From: Mucilaginibacter sp.
Lineage (GTDB): Bacteria; Bacteroidota; Bacteroidia; Sphingobacteriales; Sphingobacteriaceae
Length of the DNA stretch: 64,000 nucleotides
Direction of reading: 5' to 3'
Assembly (NCBI RefSeq): GCF_025359345.1
Contig: NZ_JANYGQ010000011.1
Span: forward strand, 26,006-90,005
The position numbers were made by a program, and so were the translations under genes. The notes under the pieces were generated by a model, which had not been told where the DNA came from, searched no databases, and saw only the letters and a list, made by a program, of their open reading frames with translations. This document shows positions 59,686 through 64,000 of the stretch, one piece after another (the first letter of the stretch is position 1; each line of letters starts with the position of its first letter).

Positions 59686-59722
59686 AGCGTTCCGGGTGTT
59701 CCACGTGAGAAAATGGAACGCT
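59686..59722. repeat. AGCGTTCC hairpin repeat, copy 2, with parS-like word
   Basis: AGCGTTCC (59686-59693) and GGAACGCT (59715-59722) form an 8-bp stem around a 21-nt loop. The loop contains TGTTCCACGTGAGAAA (59697-59712), which matches the Bacillus-type parS sequence TGTTCCACGTGAAACA at 14 of 16 positions. Confidence 0.8.
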
Positions 59723-59790
59723 TTGCCGGTGTAAAGATCACCTGCATGGAGAATATTACACGATCAATGCATCCCGCTGTTAACCGGCAA

Positions 59791-59817
59791 AAAAAGCCCC
59801 ATAGTTAAAATGGGGCT
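59791..59817 (-). terminator. ilvE terminator
   Basis: On the minus strand AGCCCCAT (complement of 59810-59817) and ATGGGGCT (complement of 59795-59802) pair around TTTAACT and are followed by TTTTTTT, 30 bp after the ilvE stop. Confidence 0.85.
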
Positions 59818-59846
59818 CAATTATTTATCGGTAAATGTAATTGCAG

Positions 59847-60914
59847 CTATACAATATAATTCCACTTATGGGTGTCGGGCGCCAGGCCATACCTGATGTC
59901 ATTCAGCATTTTCAACATCTTTTTCGAAAATTCCCGGGTTTCAGGGTCACTTAAAAAATACTCTTCGTCTTTGTAGTACAACGAGGCTATCGGTGCAATG
60001 GTAAAGGCGGTGCCGGCGCCAAATGCGTCGGTAAGTTTTCCATTTTGGGCCCCGGCAATCAGTTCGGCTACAGCCACAGGGCGTTCTTCAACTTCATAAC
60101 CCATATCACGGGCAAGGGTTAATATGGTATCACGCGTAACGCCTTTTAAAATGGTGTTTTTGTCGGTAGCCGGAGTTATCAGCTTGCCGTCGAGCAAAAA
60201 CATGGCGTTCGCGGCGCCCATTTCTTCCACATATTTATGCTCTTTGGCATCGGTCCATATCAGTTGGTCAAAGCCTTCCTGCATGGCCTTACGGGCGGGA
60301 AGCATAGCACCTCCGTAATTTCCGGCGGCTTTGACATAACCATACCCGCCCTCGGCAGCGCGGGTGTAATTTGTTTCTATTTTAACGCGTAAAGGTTTTG
60401 TAAAATAAGGTCCGACAGGACAAGCTAACACAATGTATTTGTAGGTTGTGGATGGAGTAACACCGAGGAAAGCCTCGGTAGCAAACATATAAGGCCTGAT
60501 GTACAACGAGTGATTTGGTTTTGCCGGCACCCAGTCTCGGTCGATATCAACCAGCGCGGCTATACTCTGAGAAAATATTTCTTCAGGTAGTTCGGGCATG
60601 CAAAGGCGTTCGGCCGATTTGTTAAACCGCTCCGCATTTTTATCCATCCTGAAAATAGCAACCGTGCCATCTGCCTGTTTAAATGCCTTCAATCCCTCAA
60701 AAAATGCCTGCCCGTAATGCAATGACGATGATGCCGGACTAAGGCTGATTTCGGCATACGGCAAAATTTGGAAGTTTTTCCACTCGCCATCGGCATAATC
60801 AGCCATAAACATATGGTCGGAAAATGTTCTGCCAAACTGCAGGCTATTAAAATCCGTTTCGGCCAGGCGCGAGTGGTTTGTTTTTGTAATGCTGATATCG
60901 ATGGTTGCCGTCAT
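59847..60914 (-). CDS. ilvE: Branched-chain amino acid aminotransferase
   Basis: 355 residues, the length of the longer (BCAT-like) IlvE type. It opens with a polar strand, then FGRTFSDHMFMADYADGEW and SSLHYGQAFFEGLKAFKQADG. The PLP-Lys segment is GYGYVKAAGNYGGAMLPARK (Lys about 198), and GVTRDTILTLARDMGYEVEER and AFGAGTAFTIAPI follow. It interconverts branched-chain amino and keto acids. Single gene. Confidence 0.94.
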   Translation of the reverse strand: MTATIDISITKTNHSRLAETDFNSLQFGRTFSDHMFMADYADGEWKNFQILPYAEISLSPASSSLHYGQAFFEGLKAFKQADGTVAIFRMDKNAERFNKSAERLCMPELPEEIFSQSIAALVDIDRDWVPAKPNHSLYIRPYMFATEAFLGVTPSTTYKYIVLACPVGPYFTKPLRVKIETNYTRAAEGGYGYVKAAGNYGGAMLPARKAMQEGFDQLIWTDAKEHKYVEEMGAANAMFLLDGKLITPATDKNTILKGVTRDTILTLARDMGYEVEERPVAVAELIAGAQNGKLTDAFGAGTAFTIAPIASLYYKDEEYFLSDPETREFSKKMLKMLNDIRYGLAPDTHKWNYIV

Positions 60915-60972
60915 AACTGTTTGTGTTGCTGTAAAATTAGAAAAAGGAAACGATACATCACCCGTCAGTTGG

Positions 60973-61518
60973 CTAATTAGCGCCTTTATTACCTTTTATT
61001 TCCCAGCCCTTCTTTTTAAAACCCTGTTTCTTAACGGGTGGCTCAAACTTTTTGAATTTAACTTTCAACAGGAAACGGTGTAAATTCAGGCCGTCGGCCC
61101 AAAAATCGGGCTTAACGTCGAGCAAGGTAAAGTTAAATTTATTAAAAAACGCGGTGGAATGCTGCGACGCCATTGCTTCGATAACTTCCGCCTTTTTTCC
61201 GTCCCTTATTTTCTTGATAACCTGTCGCAAAACTAAAGTGCCAAGCTGCCTGTTCTGAAACTGCGGCTTAAACATCACCCACGATATAAAAGCCGTTTTC
61301 AGATAGTTTACACTATAACCGCCCCCACCAACTATCTCATCGCCTATTACTACTACGTAGTAATTTTGGGCATTGCGGTCTAAAAAGTCAGACAGGTTGC
61401 GCCCTTGCGATTCCGCAAAATACGATGGGCAATTTGCCTGGAAAATTTTATGTATGGCCGGGTAATCGTGCCGTTTAAACTTCCTCAATACTATTTCATC
61501 GTCACCGGGCATGTTCAT
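60973..61518 (-). CDS. GNAT-family N-acetyltransferase
   Basis: 181 residues. The acetyl-CoA-binding motif spans FQNRQLGTLVLRQVIKKIRD (Q/RxxGxG/A variant, QNRQLGT) and the preceding strand is AFISWVMFKPQ. The C-terminus is strongly basic (KKFEPPVKKQGFKKKGWEIK), which might bind nucleic acid or ribosome. Substrate unknown. Confidence 0.8.
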   Translation of the reverse strand: MNMPGDDEIVLRKFKRHDYPAIHKIFQANCPSYFAESQGRNLSDFLDRNAQNYYVVVIGDEIVGGGGYSVNYLKTAFISWVMFKPQFQNRQLGTLVLRQVIKKIRDGKKAEVIEAMASQHSTAFFNKFNFTLLDVKPDFWADGLNLHRFLLKVKFKKFEPPVKKQGFKKKGWEIKGNKGAN

Positions 61519-61532
61519 CTCCGTTCAATCCC

Positions 61533-62489
61533 CTACCAGTCGGGGTTAAATTTTACCCAATAAATATCGTCGAGCCCGTTGCCAGGTTCAGTTATCAAAT
61601 TTTTCATTTCATCATAAGTAACGGCTTTGTCGCTATCCCATTCCTTACGCAGGCGGTTGCTGGTAAAAATTAAATACTTTTTATCCGCAGTAACATAAGG
61701 ACAATAGTCGAGTCCCGTTGAATTTATAGGTACGGGTAACTGTCGCGCGGGTTGCCAATTGCCCGCATTATTTTTTTTACTCATGTACAAGTCACCACTA
61801 CCCACCCGGCCCGGGCGGCTTTCGGCACTGAATATTATAAATTGCTCATCCGGGTCAACAAAGGCGTTAAACTCGCCGGTTTTTGAATTGATGGTTTCGG
61901 GCAGGCTTTCGGGCGCGGCATAACCATCGGCTGTTTTTTTGCACACTACAATATCCTCGCCGCCTTTACCATAAGAGGCCTCAACTGTGAAATATAAATT
62001 GCCGTTTTTTGCAATACTGGGGTAATATTCATTTTTGTCCGTATTAACCGTTGGCCCGAGGTTAACCGGCGCTCCCCATTTGCCATCGGCCCCGCGCGAT
62101 ACTTTCCAAATGTCGTAATCTTTCGGCCGGTCACCTTTTAATGGCCGGTTCGAAACGAAAAATATCGTATTGCCATCGGCAGAGAAAGTAGCCTCCAGAT
62201 CGGCAAAAACGCCAGAAAAGGGTGCCATTTCCGGTTTGCCCCAAACCTCGTTTACTTTTGCCACTCTGAGGATAAAGCTTGCAAACCTCAAATGCTGAAC
62301 AGTGAAAAATATCTCGTCGCCTTTGGGCGAGATTGTAAAATCGCGGTTGGCCAGTCCGTCGGTCAAAATTCCGCGGGCAAATATTTGCGGGGTGTCTCCG
62401 GGTAAACTATTGTCCGGGTATGTAGCCTGGGCGCCAGCGCGACTGACGCAAATCAATAACAGGCACAGCGCGGTAAATTGTTTTATCAT
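61533..62489 (-). CDS. Exported PD40/TolB-like beta-propeller protein
   Basis: 318 residues with a signal peptide (to about residue 19, SRAGAQ). Repeated propeller blades of the PD40 type occur: DFTISPKGDEIFFTVQHLR, ATFSADGNTIFFVSNR, YPSIAKNGNLYFTVEA, AFVDPDEQFIIFSAES and PYVTADKKYLIFTSNRLR. These bind other proteins or small ligands in the periplasm. It is divergent from the SnoaL-like gene with a strong hairpin in between. Confidence 0.82.
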   Translation of the reverse strand: MIKQFTALCLLLICVSRAGAQATYPDNSLPGDTPQIFARGILTDGLANRDFTISPKGDEIFFTVQHLRFASFILRVAKVNEVWGKPEMAPFSGVFADLEATFSADGNTIFFVSNRPLKGDRPKDYDIWKVSRGADGKWGAPVNLGPTVNTDKNEYYPSIAKNGNLYFTVEASYGKGGEDIVVCKKTADGYAAPESLPETINSKTGEFNAFVDPDEQFIIFSAESRPGRVGSGDLYMSKKNNAGNWQPARQLPVPINSTGLDYCPYVTADKKYLIFTSNRLRKEWDSDKAVTYDEMKNLITEPGNGLDDIYWVKFNPDW

Positions 62490-62577
62490 TTATCGGGTGT
62501 TTTATTGGTTGATCGGAAACTAATACGCGGTTTTATCACCCATCAGGCCAACAAAACTAGTTAAAATGCCAACGGTT

Positions 62578-62602
62578 AAAATCCCCCTGCGCGGGGGATT
62601 TT
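62578..62602. repeat. Strong hairpin in a divergent promoter region
   Basis: AAAATCCCCC (62578-62587), loop TGCGC, GGGGGATTTT (62593-62602): a perfect 10-bp stem. It resembles a terminator but lies between two divergent gene starts, where termination of either gene is not expected. Confidence 0.75.
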
Positions 62603-62648
62603 ACTGTTGAATAATTTACATCATATTGTATATTTAAAGTTAAATATT

Positions 62649-63470
62649 ATGCAACTAAAAAAAGCCGCCATTAAGGGTCTTTACTTCGTATTGATATCGC
62701 TGCCGGTATGCACACTCGCACAATCAGATTTTAAAAACCTGGTTGCTACCGAGAAGGCTTTCGCGCAGTATTCGGTTGAACACAATACCCAGCAGGCTTT
62801 TATGCATTTTTTAGCGGATGATGGCCTTGTGTTTAAAAAAGGCCAACCAGTTAATGGCAAAGAACGTTGGGCAACCATAAAGCCCGACAGTTCGAAACTA
62901 AGCTGGTACCCGGCCTTTGCCGACATTGCGGCATCGGGCGAATTGGGTTTTACTACAGGTCCCTGGGAATACCGGGAAACCAAAGCCGACAAGGAGGCCG
63001 GGGCCTTTGGTAATTATATCACTATATGGAAAAAGCAGGCCGATGGCTCCTGGAAAGTGGCTATTGACCTTGGTATATCACATGCGAAACCCAGCGCTGA
63101 AGAATTACCGGCTTACGGTACCCCAACTTTTGCCGTAGCCGGCCATTCCAACATCAAGGCGTTACTGGCCGCCGAATCAAAATTCATTGCCGCAGCAGGC
63201 AGCGTCTATCAGCAAAACAGCAACACCGCTGTTAGAATTTTTCGCCCGGGCCAGCTTTATATAACCACCAAGGCTGCCGATGCAGAGAAGGCTGATTTTA
63301 CCTACACACCCATAGGCAGCGGCATTGCCAAATCGGGCGAGCTTGGTTACGTTTACGGGCAAGCTATTGTTAAAAAGGGCGATAAAACTTCAAACGGCTC
63401 GTACCTGCGTATCTGGAAACTGCACGACAAAAAATGGGAACTTAATTTGGAAGTGGTGAGTTTACAATAG
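62649..63470 (+). CDS. Exported tandem SnoaL/DUF4440-like protein
   Basis: 273 residues from the ATG at 62649 (MQLKKAAIKGLYFVLISL), preferred to an upstream non-ATG start because it gives a standard signal peptide to about residue 24. Two similar NTF2-like halves follow: DFKNLVATEKAFAQYSVEHN to ITIWKKQADGSWKVAIDLG, and IKALLAAESKFIAAAGSVYQQ to LRIWKLHDKKWELNLEVV. This duplicated form is seen in periplasmic proteins of Bacteroidota; its ligand is unknown. Confidence 0.75.
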   Translation: MQLKKAAIKGLYFVLISLPVCTLAQSDFKNLVATEKAFAQYSVEHNTQQAFMHFLADDGLVFKKGQPVNGKERWATIKPDSSKLSWYPAFADIAASGELGFTTGPWEYRETKADKEAGAFGNYITIWKKQADGSWKVAIDLGISHAKPSAEELPAYGTPTFAVAGHSNIKALLAAESKFIAAAGSVYQQNSNTAVRIFRPGQLYITTKAADAEKADFTYTPIGSGIAKSGELGYVYGQAIVKKGDKTSNGSYLRIWKLHDKKWELNLEVVSLQ

Positions 63471-63531
63471 ATGCCCGGTCGGCTGCGTCGCATTAAGTTA
63501 AATAAATGTTTTATTTTAATACTTAATGTAA

Positions 63532-63539
63532 TATATTTG
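63532..63539 (+). promoter_or_regulatory. tRNA-Ala promoter -7 element
   Basis: TATATTTG, an exact TAnnTTTG match, 13 bp before the tRNA gene. Confidence 0.6.
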
Positions 63540-63552
63540 CCCTCCGCAAAAC

Positions 63553-63626
<74 letters not shown>

Positions 63627-63633
63627 CCTGATT

Positions 63634-63667
63634 ATCAGGCTTTTAGAGTAGCTTCTGAAAGCCTGAT
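63634..63667 (+). terminator. Terminator of the tRNA transcript
   Basis: ATCAGGCTTT (63634-63643) and AAAGCCTGAT (63658-63667) are a perfect 10-bp stem with a 14-nt loop, followed by TTGTTTT. It begins 8 bp beyond the tRNA. Confidence 0.8.
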
Positions 63668-63705
63668 TTGTTTTAGTCCAACATAAGTCCAACACTTTCC
63701 TCTAT

Positions 63706-64000
63706 TTTTATCATGTTTTCTTCGCCACAACCGGCCTAAAAAAAGAAATAATACGTTTTTTTAGTCGAATAACTTGTTGCCAATGCCGTTTGTGGGTTAA
63801 GTTTTTGAACACACCACCCCATATTTACCACTTAAGCAACCAAAAGCGCGAGCAGGGTAAAATGTCAAGGCCCTTTAGCTTTGCTTAGTGATTATTATCG
63901 AAACTATCTTGTTGACAAAGAATAAGGTGAACCAAGTCAAGGCCCAGGTTAATGACCTATGCTTCGTATTAGTCCTTTTCCAAGTCCTTTAGATTTTCTT
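63706..64000 (+). pseudogene. Possible decayed tyrosine integrase, N-terminal part
   Basis: Short pieces in three different frames resemble the Arm-DNA-binding and SAM-like start of Bacteroidota tyrosine integrases: FLRHNRPKKRN, then SRITCCQCRLWVKF and later NKVNQVKAQVNDLCF. Frames shift between them and stop codons interrupt, as in a decayed gene. The position right after a tRNA is typical for such elements. The similarity is weak and the window ends inside it. Confidence 0.25.

Noticed and set aside
59418..59808. Two overlapping short frames in the glgA-ilvE gap.
   Set aside because: They coincide with hairpin repeats and run into the ilvE terminator; composition is not gene-like.
63860..63950. 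Direct repeat GTCAAGGCCC at about 63868 and 63938.
   Set aside because: Only two 10-bp copies, no other structure; could be chance.

Overview
The window is a chromosomal segment of a Bacteroidota bacterium, most likely family Sphingobacteriaceae (Mucilaginibacter/Pedobacter-like). The evidence is the gene content (DUF5916 outer-membrane protein, S1/P1 nuclease, TlpA-DUF3738 protein, ligase-associated DEXH helicase, GH78 rhamnosidase with RhaT, short acyl-CoA mutase subunit), promoters of the Bacteroidota type (TTTG, about 19 bp, TAnnTTTG) and many intergenic inverted repeats of the kind common in this family. Family placement is inferred from recognition, not from a search.

Layout. 1-5 kb: end of a CYTH protein, a divergent peptide deformylase, two candidate small RNAs, a DUF4142 lipoprotein, a YceH-like protein, an MBL hydrolase and a GntR regulator. 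5-11 kb: Tat-type phosphoesterase, an mlaE-mlaF-mlaD lipid transport operon and a DUF5916 protein. 11-17.5 kb: a large nested palindrome, two lipid/unknown-function genes and a rhamnose unit (GH78 plus RhaT) containing a REPIN-like hairpin pair. 17.5-31 kb: housekeeping genes (fumC, hisS, LMW phosphatase, S1/P1 nuclease, helicase) with many repeats, two of which lie inside coding sequence. 31-36.6 kb: an orphan PAS kinase, then a two-component pair divergent from a TlpA-DUF3738 gene across five TTAAC repeats, four of them phased at exactly 10 bp. 36.8-46 kb: ispH, hemH, moxR-ppi, truC-like, pyruvate oxidase-like and periplasmic RidA genes. 46.3-48.2 kb: dnaA and a likely oriC with two perfect DnaA boxes. 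48-56.5 kb: acyl-CoA mutase, A-type Fe-S carrier, a REP/RAYT remnant, TlpA-like proteins, a serine hydrolase and EbfC. 56.6-63.5 kb: glgA-glgC, ilvE, acetyltransferase, beta-propeller protein and a tandem SnoaL-like protein. The window ends with tRNA-Ala(GGC) followed by what looks like a decayed integrase.

The most unusual content is outside the ordinary genes: (a) at least a dozen intergenic inverted repeats built from short phrases, some repeated at other loci here, one read through in frame inside a helicase gene; (b) a REP-type palindrome family around the C-terminal remnant of a REP-associated tyrosine transposase; (c) the phased TTAAC array; (d) two orphan promoter-terminator units that may encode small RNAs; (e) the dnaA/oriC region with a parS-like word 11.5 kb away. 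No CRISPR array, prophage or complete insertion sequence was seen.
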